From: Kwoniella dejecticola CBS 10117
Taxonomy: Eukaryota > Basidiomycota > Tremellomycetes > Tremellales > Cryptococcaceae
NCBI RefSeq assembly: GCF_000512565.2
Contig: NC_089308.1
Location: forward strand, 1,131,001-1,195,000
DNA: 64,000 bases
Direction: 5' to 3'
Program-made: the position numbers and the translations under genes
Shown: in pieces, positions 1 to 10,960 of the stretch
Position numbering within the stretch: the stretch's first letter is position 1
Layout: every line of letters starts with the position of its first letter
Notes under the pieces: generated by a model
The model's database searches: none
Told to the model about the DNA's origin: nothing
Seen by the model: the letters and a program-made list of their open reading frames with translations, nothing else

Positions 1-338
1 TTCTGTGAACAAGTTCAATCGTTAGCTGCAATATCTTTCGCGGGTCGTCGATCAAGTGGACTCACGAAGCATGAATTTCTGTTCGAAGACAACGGATCGG
101 ACAAAGTATCAAATCATAAAGTCAGCTTGCATTTCGAGTCGAATGTCAACTAACAGCGATTCCTTTACTGGCCGCGGCATAATCACGAAGAGGACTGGTG
201 CAAAAAGCGAGAGTAGGGAGGGGTGGCGATTGAGAAAAATAGTCTTGGGCCGCTCACAGCATCTTTGGCGAATAAAGCCTTAGCGCCAGCTTCGTCAAAG
301 CCTCCGATCGTGTCGCTGTTGAAAGCGTTGACGTTCAT
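1..338 (-). CDS. 5' end of an unidentified gene, cut by the left edge
   Basis: Seen: on the minus strand an ATG at 338-336 opens 27 codons starting MNVNAFNSDTIGGFDEAGAK, followed by a GTGAGC donor at 257. A short 13-nt exon (78-66) sits between a CAG acceptor and a GTGAGT donor, and another acceptor (TTCACAG) leaves the next exon starting at base 2. The joined frame stays open (…DAKFML…). The rest of the gene lies outside the window. No family is recognised from about 31 residues. The start could also lie further upstream if a possible GTAACA…TAG leader intron near 412-380 is used. Consistent splice signals are the main support. Confidence 0.45.
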
Positions 339-2244
339 CCTGTGCACCAATCAGATCGGATCAGATCGAGTCGAACACTAGTGCAATTTCGCTATAAATA
401 GGTGGTGTTACCTTTGCTGTCGGTGGTCGGGGCAGGACGACTAACAGGATGAGTGATCGATGTCTTCTGTATTCGAGCCGAGAGGAAGAGAAACACTGAC
501 CCTCTTCTAGATAGTCGAAGTGAGATGAGTGGAGGCGAGCTGAGGCAAAGCAAGGTGAAGAGGGGTGAAGAGTCGTGAGGTGTGGCGGAATAAGGTGAGG
601 TGATTGCGGTGAGACGAAGCGAGGTGAGGTGAGGAGCTTGGATGCGGATCTCGAAAGGGAAGAGCAAAGAGCGTTGGGTTGTCTGTCAACTCCTATGGCT
701 GAGTCGTGTCCTTCGCTGCGTCGTGACCTTCGAGTACTGACTTGAATAACGATAATTGGTAAGCGGATTTTCTCTGGATTAGGGATCCACAGAACTTCCT
801 CTTATATGATTTATCATGGATCCCTGTTCTTATCCAGATCTTATTGTTTTCGTTTGATCTCGAAATAAACCGCGACGAATATTGACATGGACGAATCTTG
901 GACTCGCATGGTGTCGTATGGGTGTCAAAGGTCAAAAAAGTTAAAGGACCTAGCATATTTGAATTTCACTACGCCCGTCGCCATGGCCATGATGTATTTA
1001 CTCGCATATCGATGTTGTCTTTCATCAAGATCTAAAGGCTCGCACCGATACGAATTAGCGGTGATGGTGAGTAAGATCTGGACTTATCGTTCATCATCAA
1101 GGCATTAGCGCAGATCTAGGAAAATCAAAATAAGCTTCTTTAGGGTATGTGATTTGTATTGTGATGGAAATTGCGTGGTCGATCATACCTTCACCGAGGT
1201 CGATCCCACTCTTGCCGTCGTTGCAGGAGCCATTTCGTTAGTGTTTCTGTCCCTGAAGAAGTACTCGAATTGATAGGATGATAGCAGCTGCTGATATTTC
1301 CCTGCTTGCTACGATCCCCAATCCGCATGCGCTGGCGTCGAATGGGTGCTCGGAGCATAATCACCTCGGAGGTATATATGTGAAGGACCAAGGGTTCTGG
1401 TAAGTTAGATAGGTGACGATGACCACGAAGACAACAGGATGATGATTTGTTGATGGTAGTCAAGCACATCTGTACCGCCTAAGTCAGTTCCCTAGATATG
1501 ATACCTCGCACGGATCAATCAACTCAAAGGGATCTGATGTTCACGGGTAGAGTAGAGTGGGGAAGGATCGTCCAGCCTGACATTTTCTTTCCGTAGTACA
1601 GATGGTTGATATTTTTTCACCGTTGGTCGACTACGCTCCAGGCTAGATTAGCCCTTGGTCAAAACTGGTGTTCGCGACGTCGATTTTGGAGCGTCCTTTC
1701 GGAGAAATAATCAAATCAGTACGACTAGCAGTTTCCAGAGACCGCTGCGCCCCGAACAGGGATGTTTAGCGCATCAGCCTAGTCCCTACTTGTACTGATC
1801 GATCTTAGAACTTGAATCTTGGTATATGTTTAGACGTCGTTCCTGAATTTGGTACCGCCGGCTCAAGCGTTTATCACCTAAAGCGAATAGAATAGACTGG
1901 TGATGGAAAGCGAGTTTGACTCCGCTAGTGGAGCTAACAAAACGATAGCAACGGTCTGACGAAATTACCATTATATAGTTCATGATAATACGATATTTTC
2001 GATCTTGTTGAATAGGATAGGTATGAAAGTCGTCGCTAAGAGACCGATCCCAGAGTAGACTCCAACCTTTGTGAGAACTGCGAAGTGTCAAGTGTCAAAG
2101 GGGATCAGCACATGGCTACATCCGGGATTTGCGGACCACTGAGAAGACGAGGGAACAATCGATATCTCCGTATGCTGTCGTCTGATCAGAGAGGATAAAG
2201 AAGATGTGACCGAGCATTATATCGATGCCTGATCAGATCAAATC
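339..2244. other. Intergenic, no gene recognised
   Basis: About 1.9 kb. The part at 480-690 is strongly purine-rich on + (pyrimidine-rich on -), as expected of a leader or promoter for the minus-strand gene at the left edge. The open frames of 60-100 codons here show no family motif and no convincing splice continuation. Confidence 0.4.
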
Positions 2245-4313
2245 TTACCCACCTTCAGCATCGTATTTCGACCTATCGCCTTTCCTCTTATTGACCCTAA
2301 TCAAAAACCTAATCTCCTCATCCTTCCTCTTTTTCTCTTCCTCTTCCTTATCCTTCTCCTCTTCTTCCCGAGTCCTCTGACGGACACCATTGGTTGAAGG
2401 AGCTTGAAGGAATGCAGAAGACGATTTAGAAGGGTGCCCATTCATACTGAGCACCGGGGAATCAACGGGAGAGGTCGAGAAAGATGAATTTTCGTTTGTG
2501 CCAATCTGCAGGTCGACGACCGAGGGTATTTGTCTGAACGCTAGCTTCTGAGGAACTTGCTTGTAATCCCTGCACATGCGCCAAGTTCAGCTACTCGCCA
2601 TCAGGCAACAGTTGTCATAGATATAGACTTACGTAGCAGCCTTGTAGAACCTTCTCGTAGGCAGATCTTCTCCTGATACCTTCGAAAATGTCCTGAATAT
2701 TGGAGGTAAGATACGCAGAAGTGTTGTTTTAGCTATCAATCGCCAAGCAAACATGATTCCCAGCCCTGACGGTATAAGGATAGTGATCAGCGCTTATCTT
2801 AGCTTGGCGGACTCATCTCCATACATACCAAGTATCAGCCTGAATGCAATTACCGTAATACCCTGAAGAGGACCCGATTGATATGATTGCCGTTGAACGA
2901 CAGAGGGGATAGCTTCACCGCTGATGACGCCCCACCAATGACCGACGAACGATCCGAGGATGACCGCCAAGACGGCAATGGCATCTTCGAAACAAGGACA
3001 ATCGTCTAATGGTTCCGGGTGATAGTGTACCATTCCCAGGGTCAGGGGGATTGAGATAGCAGGTACTAAGTACGTGAACGGAAGATCAGCAAGGACAGCA
3101 TAGAAGTGTGCGGACGACAGCTTACCTAGCCATGTACCGGTATTGACCCAAGCTTCAGTCTGGGCGCCCACGATCACCCACAACAGCCAGCACGCAGCGC
3201 CCATCAGACTGCCTCCGATGATGTCGGCTATGACAGATTCAAATTACATCAATGATCGCCGAGGGTGCGAGATTGCGGAGTGATGGTGCTTACCTGTAGA
3301 ATGCATTCCGGTGTACAGTCTTCCGCCTACTACGCTCGCAGCGTATACGAACAAAACTACGGTGATGATCAGCGGAGCATTCTACCTAGGGTCGAGGGAA
3401 TCGTTTCTCACAAGCCCATCCTGCCATAACGGCACTAGAGCCTACTTGATGCCGCAACTCGTATAGCCATCCGCCGAAGAACAGCGCTATGCTGACAGAA
3501 TTCGTTGAATGGGATGAAGGAAAGCCTGGGTTGTATGATCTACTTCAGCACTAGATTATGTGAGACACCGAAGAATTTGAATAAGGACACGCACCATATT
3601 CGTGATGATGTGTACTCATACCTGCGTATGTCTTCAGCTAAAAGTACGAGGAACCATCTACAGATAGTCACTCACTTAATCTGATGACAGGCGGACTATA
3701 TGGTCTAGGCGTACACACTAGATCTTTTGCAAAGGACGAGATGTGTATGCCCATACCTACGACGTAGAGCAGTCTACAAGGAACATTGTCTGTAAGCTCA
3801 GCTGCATGCACTGAAGCCGATCTCCGTGGCAATGGATCCCACTTACCCTCGGGCTTTCACCGGGAACCCGAAGAAGAATAGGACGGGTAAGAACGTCATG
3901 AAGAACGTATGGGCTACAACGTAAGTACCAAATCAGCTCCGTTCTCACTTTGCCTGGATCTTCACGGTTGAGGGTCACAGGTGAACATGTTGGAACTGCA
4001 AGGTTGACTTACTACCGAAGATAGCCGTCCAATAAAAGAACTTATCCCTGCCCTCAGTCCTGACACGGACTTGCCAATCCGCCATCCAGTCCTTCTCCTC
4101 CCTCAGTCTTTTGACCAGATACCGCCTTAGCCAAGCTCTCCATCTCGGTAGGTATCTATCGTAAATCTCATCAGGTTGACATCCTGGTTCCCACTCTCTT
4201 CTGAGCTTCGAGTCTGCTTCAGGAGAGTGCTGGAATACAGCCGTTTCCGAAGCTGGGATACGCTTCGACAATTCGCCATGCGAAAGAACGCTGGTAGATA
4301 TCGAGGCTGACAT
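2245..4313 (-). CDS. LCB3: Long-chain base-1-phosphate phosphatase (PAP2 family, LCB3/YSR2-like)
   Basis: Predicted ER membrane enzyme removing phosphate from sphingoid-base phosphates, returning long-chain bases to ceramide synthesis. Seen on the minus strand over many short exons: a soluble N-terminus with the Lcb3-like stretch VRTEGRDKFFYWTAIFG, then the three PAP2 motifs in order. C1 is KDLVCTPRP (about 3730-3690), preceded by VVGMGIHISSFA. C2 is GFPSSHSTNSVSIALFFGG (about 3520-3460). C3 is GGRLYTGMHST, then D (about 3330-3215). Several hydrophobic segments follow, and a charged Glu/Lys-rich tail ends at 2245. The start is the ATG at 4313 (MSASISTSVL); an upstream in-frame Met at 4409 would add 32 residues. 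C1-C3 spacing and the N-terminal block fit Lcb3/Ysr3 rather than other PAP2 enzymes. It lies 403 bp from the divergent OST5-like gene. Confidence 0.88.
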
Positions 4314-4448
4314 GTTGGAATTTGCTCCCCCTAGCTGACGGTCATTGTAGGTGATGGTGATAGGACGAATGTAGGACGAGATTAGGTAGAGTGAGACTAC
4401 ATCATCCAAGGGCAGGTCGGTATTCTGCTATCTTTTTGATTTTGGCGC

Positions 4449-4483
4449 ATGTAGTCATGTAGAGTCATGTAGTCATGTAGTCG
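4449..4483. repeat. Short tandem repeat (GTAGTCAT-like)
   Basis: Four close copies of CATGTAGTC/CATGTAGAGT in a row, in the intergenic region upstream of the phosphatase and the OST5-like gene. Otherwise 4314-4715 holds only the two divergent promoters. Confidence 0.7.
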
Positions 4484-4715
4484 AGGTTCAAAGCGCGTTG
4501 CCCCGCGTTTGTTACTCGTGGTATCTAATCAAGGCGAATATCAGGCTCCTGTTTTTTGGTATGGGTTGTAATTATCAGGTACACACCATGCTCGTTCGCA
4601 GCCTCCACGTTCAAGGTTCACCGACCACAGCAGTATTCTCAAACTAGATGTATTTCAGCGTAGACCGACAGAGGTGATCATATCACACTAAGCCATAGCG
4701 AGAACATTGTGCAAG

Positions 4716-5118
4716 ATGTCGGAGACATATGCCTCGATAAAAGTGAGCAATAGAAGCCTCTCCGTTATTCTGACGCATTATACAAACGAACGCTGATCAC
4801 CGATACCATTTCGCGCTTCAGTCTCTCCATTCATCCCTTCCGGCATTTCAAGCACCTATATCACTCTCTCTGCTTCCCAGTATAGCACTCGTATCCTTAC
4901 TTGCCTTCTTCGCTCTGACCTTCCTCTTCACCACGTGAGTCATTGCTCCTGGCACATCTGCATCGCACATCATCACGAGCTGATATCATTCATGTCAACA
5001 ATGCAGATTACCAAAATCAAAGATCCCCATCGCGGAGTTGTCGACCGCCCTCATAGCCTCAGCATTAGCAGGAGGAGGGATAGTAGCATTGTTCTGTACG
5101 CTGGGCGTCTATGTGTAG
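4716..5118 (+). CDS. OST5: Oligosaccharyltransferase subunit OST5/TMEM258-like
   Basis: Small two-helix subunit of the ER oligosaccharyltransferase that N-glycosylates proteins. Each exon is too short to look like a gene alone. Exon 1 is 4716-4742 (MSETYASIK), exon 2 is 4822-4934 and exon 3 is 5007-5118, with GTGAGC/CAG and GTGAGT/CAG introns. The joined frame gives 83 residues. It has a first membrane segment (SLLPSIALVSLLAFFALTF), a short Lys/Ser loop (TLPKSKIPIAEL), a second segment (ALIASALAGGGIVALFCTLG) and the ending GVYV. Two helices, a total length near 80 and a terminal GVYV/GIYV are the shared signature of yeast Ost5 and animal TMEM258. Phase agrees at both junctions (27, 113 and 112 nt). 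Confidence 0.85.
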
Positions 5119-5365
5119 CCCGTCAGTATGGGACGAAAGGACAAGAGGAATGGGAGATTACCTGATTTGAGACTGAGGTCTATTTGTAAGATACCACCCA
5201 TGTAATCTATTTGACTCACCGCTTTCAAGACAATCGCATATATCGGTGTAGCATTGAGCATGAGGTCCTTCCTATTCACAATGAATGATACTAGATTACT
5301 GATCTTGAAGAAAGGCATATATCTATATGATCAAAATTCCGCAATTTAGTCGGTGATATCTAATA

Positions 5366-6113
5366 TTATTTTCCCTCATCCTCTTGATCCTCCTTTCTCT
5401 TGTCATCAAAGCATTCCTTCACCCGACTACCGACTGTGGAGAGCTTCATGCCAAACCGCACAGCAGTGTCGAGGATTCCCGCGCCATATCCACCCATCTT
5501 GGCCGATTGGCACGTTGCGAAAACTCCCTTCGCGACCACTGGATGGATGAACGATTGCGCAGCTGACGCGAGAGTGCCTACAGTAACATGTCAAACGCCA
5601 GCTCACGACCTGACGGACGGAGAAAACCTCGACAAAGTATGTACTTTACTCACTTGCAGCAGGACCGATTGGCGTGAATCCCAACATACCTAATACCGGA
5701 CCCCATACAAGGCTAGGAGCGAAAAATACCACCCCGTTGATAACGTGAAAAGCGGTCTGATAGGGATGTTCCTTGATATAATCTTTGACCTGTTCGGGTA
5801 GGTCTTTGAACTTCATGGTGATCCATTCTTCCATGTCCTCGATCGCTTCTTTCTGTTCGTGGTGAATGTACTTGTTTCTGCGCATTTCGATTTGATCTCT
5901 TCTGGTAAGTCGTCGAATCGCATTTGAGTCTGGACATCGCAATGCTCTGTCCCACCGATTCCACCAATTGAAGAATCGACAGTATTAGGGCTTAAGGTAT
6001 CGGGTTCTGATATGTCTGAGAGCTGCTGGATAGATGGTTCCATCCAACAGATCGAGAGCGAAGATAGCGCTAGCTTGTAGCGCTAAGAAAGGGAGTATAG
6101 TGAAGGCTTTCAT
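5366..6113 (-). CDS. ISG12/IFI6-27-like membrane protein, paralogue 1
   Basis: Three predicted exons, about 190 residues. Exon 1 (from the ATG at 6113) encodes a signal-like MKAFTILPFLALQASAIFAL. It is followed by an intron with a weak GTTGGA donor, a CTAAT branch and a GACAG acceptor, which removes an in-frame TAA. Exon 2 holds a charged helical stretch, then the family block KEHPYQTAF and the hydrophobic segment ending VLGMLGFTPIGPAA. A phase-1 intron (GTGAGT…TAG) follows. Exon 3 begins TLASAAQSFIHPVVAKGVFA and reaches QSAKMGGYGAG, then a Lys/Glu tail and TAA at 5368-5366. GFTxxG…S.AA..QS…G.FA..QSA..GG is the ISG12 (interferon-induced 6-16) core known from animals and fungi. The fungal function is unknown; animal members sit in mitochondria or ER. 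Divergent from paralogue 2. Confidence 0.75.
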
Positions 6114-6577
6114 GATGTTCCCTTACCCTTGCCGATGTGATTGTCCCTCAATTCGGTGATCAAGTGAGCAGAGAAGGAGTTAACAATGTTGTCAAAAGGA
6201 TAAGCTGCACTAATATATATGTACATGTAGATTCCCCCTTGTGTGGGATGCGATAGATCTGTGTGATCGATGTGATGATGGCACGTGTCTTGGGCGTTGT
6301 TGGGAGGGAAGTTCTTTTTTTCTTCCTCTGCATGAGGTTACTGCGTCATTGAGACATCGACACACAAATCCCACTCCCCCCATTTCACTGACACTGGCAA
6401 TTGACCATCGTGCTTGTTTGAAGGGAGTCTCGACAACATCCCATGTTCAACACTTTTGCCACACTGGATCCATCTTCACTCTTTGACTGTTCCCTGCAAT
6501 CTTCTTCGAGCAGCTATTTCTACATCTAAACAATCAATCTCACATTACCCAACATATTTTTGATTAGCTCTCACATA
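6114..6577. promoter_or_regulatory. Shared divergent promoter of ISG12-like paralogues 1 and 2
   Basis: 464 bp between two diverging paralogue starts. It contains an A/T block (ATATATATGTACAT near 6213-6226) and a pyrimidine-rich stretch before the + strand start. No other open frame here is convincing. Confidence 0.45.
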
Positions 6578-7030
6578 ATGTCGATCCCCGAGATTTTGCA
6601 AGCTGGAGCCATGATCGCCCTCCAATACGCCAAAGAACATCCTTATCAGACAGCTGCACTCGCCGGATGTGGGGTTATAGCTGGCTTTCCCGCTCTTGTG
6701 TCTCGTCCAGCTCTGACCGTAATGGGCTTCACAAGAGGTGGTGAACGTAAAAGTGAGTCATTTGATCGAAGTCACCCTGACCAACTTTACCAAATGTAAA
6801 AGATAGCGCGCTGACGAGATGCTCGTATACTGTCAGAATCGCGTGCTGCTAAGGCCCATAGGAAAAACGGACCTGTCGTTAAACGTAGTGAACATGCCGA
6901 TCTTCAAAGTGCTGGTGCTGCCCCCCAAAAACCTGCCGCTAAGAGGATCAATGCTAGGATCCAGGCTGTAGCCGCTGCAGCAGGTGCTGTCGGTATCGCT
7001 GGGAGTGTCTGGACGTACTTGAAGGAATAG
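6578..7030 (+). CDS. ISG12/IFI6-27-like protein, paralogue 2 (charged C-terminal half)
   Basis: Two exons. Exon 1 starts at the ATG at 6578 (MSIPEILQAGAMIALQY), carries the family block AKEHPYQTAALAGCGVIAGF and ends in LTVMGFTRGGERK. A GTGAGT…CAG intron lies in phase 1, at the same place as in the other paralogues. Exon 2 begins KSRAAKAHRKNGPVVKRSEH and continues ADLQSAGAAP, then an Ala-rich helix and a stop at 7028-7030. About 120 residues. The second half keeps the S.AA / G.VV / S..A..QSAGA register of the ISG12 core, but Lys, Arg, His and Glu have replaced its hydrophobic residues, so it should not cross a membrane. Convergent with paralogue 3. Confidence 0.72.
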
Positions 7031-7508
7031 GGAAAGGCTAAATCGTACATGGTAGCGGATTTCAAGGCCCAAAAAACCCACGATAAGAAGCTGACGAGAT
7101 GTTAATCAGATTTCCTTCAGACCCGTCTCGAAGGGCTATGAGCTACCAGTACCGGTAGGATAGGTTATATGGTGCTTGGTGCAGGACGGAATGGTGTGCG
7201 TCATCAAAGTCGGGTTGAAAACATATGATGCTTGCACGATGTAGCTGCAATCTATGCAATTACTGTACTGGTCTTTCTGGTTCGAATTCCTGTCTTTTCG
7301 CAAGGATGGTGACTAAAAACACAGTAGTCCGGATTCTTGCGGAACCGAATGTGCTTCTCGCAGCCATGCAGGTTTTCCCCTTCTTCTTGACTGATCGATC
7401 CTTTTGGGCTGCATGATTCCCACTGCCCTTGAAGCTGCATGATATCAGAGAGTCTTGATCTGCATCGAAATACATGCGTAGAAACGATTACACTACCTTG
7501 CAGCCCAG
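7031..7508. other. Convergent 3' intergenic region
   Basis: 478 bp between the stops of paralogues 2 and 3. Expected to hold both 3' UTRs; no gene seen. Short open frames on both strands lack motifs. Confidence 0.4.
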
Positions 7509-8086
7509 TCAGAGCTTGGCTCTTGCCTCAGTCTTCGAGCATCTCTTAATCACGTTCGATCCACTGGAGAGACTGGTAGCTGCCTGCGCAAGCCCATTGA
7601 CATATGTCACTCCTGCTCCTCCAGCTGCTGCACTCTGACCGATGGCGAAGAGACTCCCAGCGGGGACATTGCCAATTCCTGATTGGATCATGGATGCGAG
7701 TGAAGCTAAATTCACATTCATTCACAATTAGCCATGTCCGTACACTGATCATCTAGAGGACATTCAGGAACACAGAAGCATTCACCTCTTCGTACCCCTT
7801 CAGAAGTCAGTCCAATAATTTGCAAAGCTGGTCCAGTGACCAGACCAGGACAAACGACTATCACTCCTGAGCCGATGATTACAGCCGTCTGATAAGGGTG
7901 TTCTTTCGCATATTCAATCGCAGCTTTCCCGCACTGTTGAACGTATTCCTTCGCTTGGTCTTGTTTGTCCGCCCAATTGATAGATGAGATGGCCTGATGA
8001 AGAGCTTTCGCAGCTGGGACTGTAACCACTGCAGCTGGGGTGAATGGGTCAAGGTGATTGGATTTCTTTCCAGATGCTTCGGACAT
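7509..8086 (-). CDS. ISG12/IFI6-27-like membrane protein, paralogue 3
   Basis: Two exons. Exon 1 starts at the ATG at 8086 (MSEASGKKSNHLDPF), with an amphipathic stretch, then YAKEHPYQTAVIIGSGVIVV and LQIIGLTSEGVRR. A phase-1 intron (GTGAAT…TTTAG) follows. Exon 2 begins SLASMIQSGIGNVPAGSLFA and continues IGQSAAAGGAGVTYVNGLAQ, a textbook ISG12 core; stop at 7509. About 167 residues. No signal peptide is seen, unlike paralogue 1. Two hydrophobic Gly/Ala-rich segments suggest a small membrane protein. It is the best conserved of the five in this window and the safest anchor for the family assignment. Confidence 0.82.
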
Positions 8087-8508
8087 AGCTGTGGTGGTTT
8101 TTGAATTTGGTAGAAGTGATAGGGATAGTCTGGAGAATTTTTTTTTGGGGGAAAGATCGGTGGCAAGAAAAGAAAAGGAGAAGGATAGGAAAGGGAATGA
8201 AATAATAAGGTCGTGTCATATATGCACTTGCCTTTCCCTGTGAGTATACGTTCTCACTGTGTATGCATACACGCTTATATATGCTTTGCTTCTCGACGAT
8301 TGTATGTATGGTCTAGAACTTGCTCAGGCGATGACACTGGGATTTGCCACGTTTGGCTGCAATTTCACGTTAGAGCCACACACGGTGAGGTGAACGCGTC
8401 GTCTCAGTCTTTTCTGGAGGTCAAAAGTTCACCAGACTTTCGCATTTTTCGCTTGTGCTCGTACTCATTCGACCACGACTGAGTTTACGATAGCTGATCG
8501 TCTACGCA
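8087..8508. promoter_or_regulatory. Divergent promoter between ISG12-like paralogue 3 and the J-domain gene
   Basis: 422 bp. A purine-rich run (8130-8200 on +) reads as a pyrimidine tract just upstream of paralogue 3. No gene seen. Confidence 0.4.
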
Positions 8509-10214
8509 ATGCGTTTGATAACATGCTTGCTACTCCTGCTTGCGACAGCAGCGAGTGTCATTGCGTGAGTGCTCGGGTCCCCCCGTATCCTTCAACCGTT
8601 CCCTTTGGCTGAACCTTCCGATAATCGAACAGATGGTCAAAAGAGGATTATGAGATCTTCGACCTTGTCAGTGCCCTCGAAGCTGCTGAAGGTGAGTCAT
8701 GACATTCGACTACGTCTGGAGCTACCAAGACCATCGGTAGTAGGAGTCAGAGTACTGACATGTACGTGAATTTCAGGCAAAGGTATCGACTTCTATAAAC
8801 ATGTCGGAGTCGAGTCTTCAGCTACTACCTCTGAGATCAACAAAGCATACAGGAAAAAGTCCTTGGAGCTTCAGTAAGTCATCTTCCTTCTTAACAGTCC
8901 TTCATCGTTAGACTGTTGGCTGACGGTGCAGTTTCACAGCCCCGATAAGAACCCTGGCGTGAAGAATATACAAGAACGATTCGCTAGATTGGGTGTAATT
9001 GCGCAAATCCTAAGATCGCCCGAGGGTAGGGAGAGGTATAATGTGAGTGTGTGATCCATGTCTCGTCTGACCAATGGCTCTCCCTGTCACCGGCGGTGTG
9101 AAGAAGCAGTTTCCGCGCTATTTCATCGACATGCTGCTAGGACTGTTATCGTTGATCAGAGCACAAAAGCTGATTGCGAAGGGCTTGCCATACGATATAG
9201 TTCTTCTACAAAAACGGTGTACCTAAATGGCGAGGAACAGGATACTACTACTCTCGATACCGACCGACTCTCTCACATACCTTGATTTTCCTCGTCCTGT
9301 TAAGTTCGGCTTTTCATTACCTGGTACTCAACCTGAATTATAGGAAACATCAGAGAAGGATCGATTATTTTCAAAATGCAGCTAGGAGCTCGGCCGGTGT
9401 CTTGGGCGTTACGTCCGCCCAGAATGGCGAGAAGGTGACCGTACCTGTCCAAGGTCGAAGGAGGAAAGTCAGGGTGCCGATGGTGGAAGGAAGTGATCAG
9501 GGTGGGACATTGGAATTGGTCGTTGTTGGGAATGATGTTTTCATCGTGAGTAGTTATATCTCGCATATCAATTCGGCACTATCCCATCGTTTTTCGGCAC
9601 CAGTTGGTTGTGCACATCAAACAAGGCTAGGATCGGCGCGATCAATCCTCGAACGCGGTCGGATGAGATGGTGGAGACCCAAAACGTTGCGCATGAACAG
9701 CAGCGGAGGGCTCTACTACAATGATCGGACAGATTGAATCTGTGTGATGACCAGAATATCGCTGATACAATACCCCGTTTCGCAGCCCCATGGCGATGGC
9801 ACGCTCGAACCGATATCCGGTCTGGCTCATCCCCCTTCCATCTCCAAAACATGGTTTTTCTCCCTCATTCTCTCTTTGTACGTGAAAGGCCTCGATAGAC
9901 TCCCACCATCAGTGCAAGATTCCATTCCAGCATTCTTGCAACCTAGAGAATCCCTTGGATCGGATTTACTGTTAGACGAGGAGGAGGAGCCGGAAGAGGG
10001 CGAATCGGCTCTCGATACGCCTACCCCGTCGAACAGAGCTGCAAGGCGATTGCAGGGTAAGAAGTCGAGAAGCACTACTGCTATGCCGAGAGACTCGCCA
10101 GCTACTACTGAGCTCGAGTCAGGCGATGAAGATGGCAAGGGTGAGAAGAAGAAGAAATTGGCTGGCGGGAAGGCGGGTGCGGCGAGAAGGAGAAAGATGG
10201 GATTGAAGAAGTAA
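8509..10214 (+). CDS. ER membrane J-domain co-chaperone (ERJ5/DNAJC1-like)
   Basis: Type III/J-protein predicted to recruit an ER-lumen Hsp70. Start at the ATG at 8509: signal peptide MRLITCLLLLLATAASVIA, then WSKEDYEIFDLVSALEAAEG. The J domain (about residues 40-100) has the catalytic HPD formed across a splice junction (SLELHPDKNPGVKN), followed by FARLGVIAQILRSPEGRERY. NGVPKWRGTGYYYSRYRPTL leads into a membrane segment (HTLIFLVLLSSAFHYLVLNL). A second hydrophobic segment (TWFFSLILSLYVKGL) precedes an acidic region (DEEEEPEEGES) and a Lys/Arg-rich end (AARRRKMGLKK). At least five introns fit; the last one joins NDVFI to PHGDGTLEP. The order signal-J-TM matches the ERJ5/DNAJC1 type. The second hydrophobic segment and charged cytosolic tail are more DNAJC1-like. 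Confidence 0.85.
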
Positions 10215-10918
10215 GCATTGGTATACAAGCATTATGCATTGCCGAATCACTATGCCGAAACGCGCTATATGACATGTTCCGGTTGCTATCTATATTCTGT
10301 GCATCATCAGCTGAAAGAAATCGTTGGCGGTCGCACCTGGAGGGCAGGTTCGTCGTTGCCGTTCTAAGCTGCTGACAATTCAGTGTCATGTCGATCCTGC
10401 TTGCGAATCTGCCTATACAAGCAAGCACTGCCTTTTCGGATCTGGGTACCGCGTCATACCTGTCCCGTCGCTTCCCATAGTCTGTGCGAGCTCCACTTTA
10501 AGCTCTCACGAAGACGTGAAGAGCTGATTTGACGAGCTGATTCGTTTGTCAAAACCCCACCATAGATTCGTTCGTGCTCCGAGAGCTGGCATGAGCTTTG
10601 TCACCCGTCCACATATGTTGCACCCAGCGTGATGTTCGCTGAGCCTCGATATGACGGACGCGCACAGCGCTTGCTACAGCTACCACCGACCTCTCGCGAT
10701 GTTCACCTAGGCGCAGAAGGACACTTCTGCAGGTATTTAAAGTTATTAGATATTTGGTAAATCTGTTTCTTTTCTCCGTGATCTCGTCACCGTTAACGTA
10801 ACCCGTTTTGATACCGCTCGAGCATATCGTACATGTCGTCAATATCGTCATTGAGTGCCGAGATGTTGATCAGCGTTCTATCCATTGGGAAACATCATCA
10901 CAAAGTAATTGGTCATGA

Positions 10919-10960
10919 CGCCAATGCCAACGCCAACGCCAATGCCAATGCTAATGCCTG
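10919..10960. repeat. Hexanucleotide repeat (CCAAYG)n
   Basis: About seven imperfect copies of CCAATG/CCAACG, not inside a recognisable coding frame. Confidence 0.8.

Noticed and set aside
7277..7292. tRNA B-box-like GGTTCGAATTCC
   Set aside because: One base too long for the consensus, with no A box or cloverleaf around it. No tRNA gene was found in the window.
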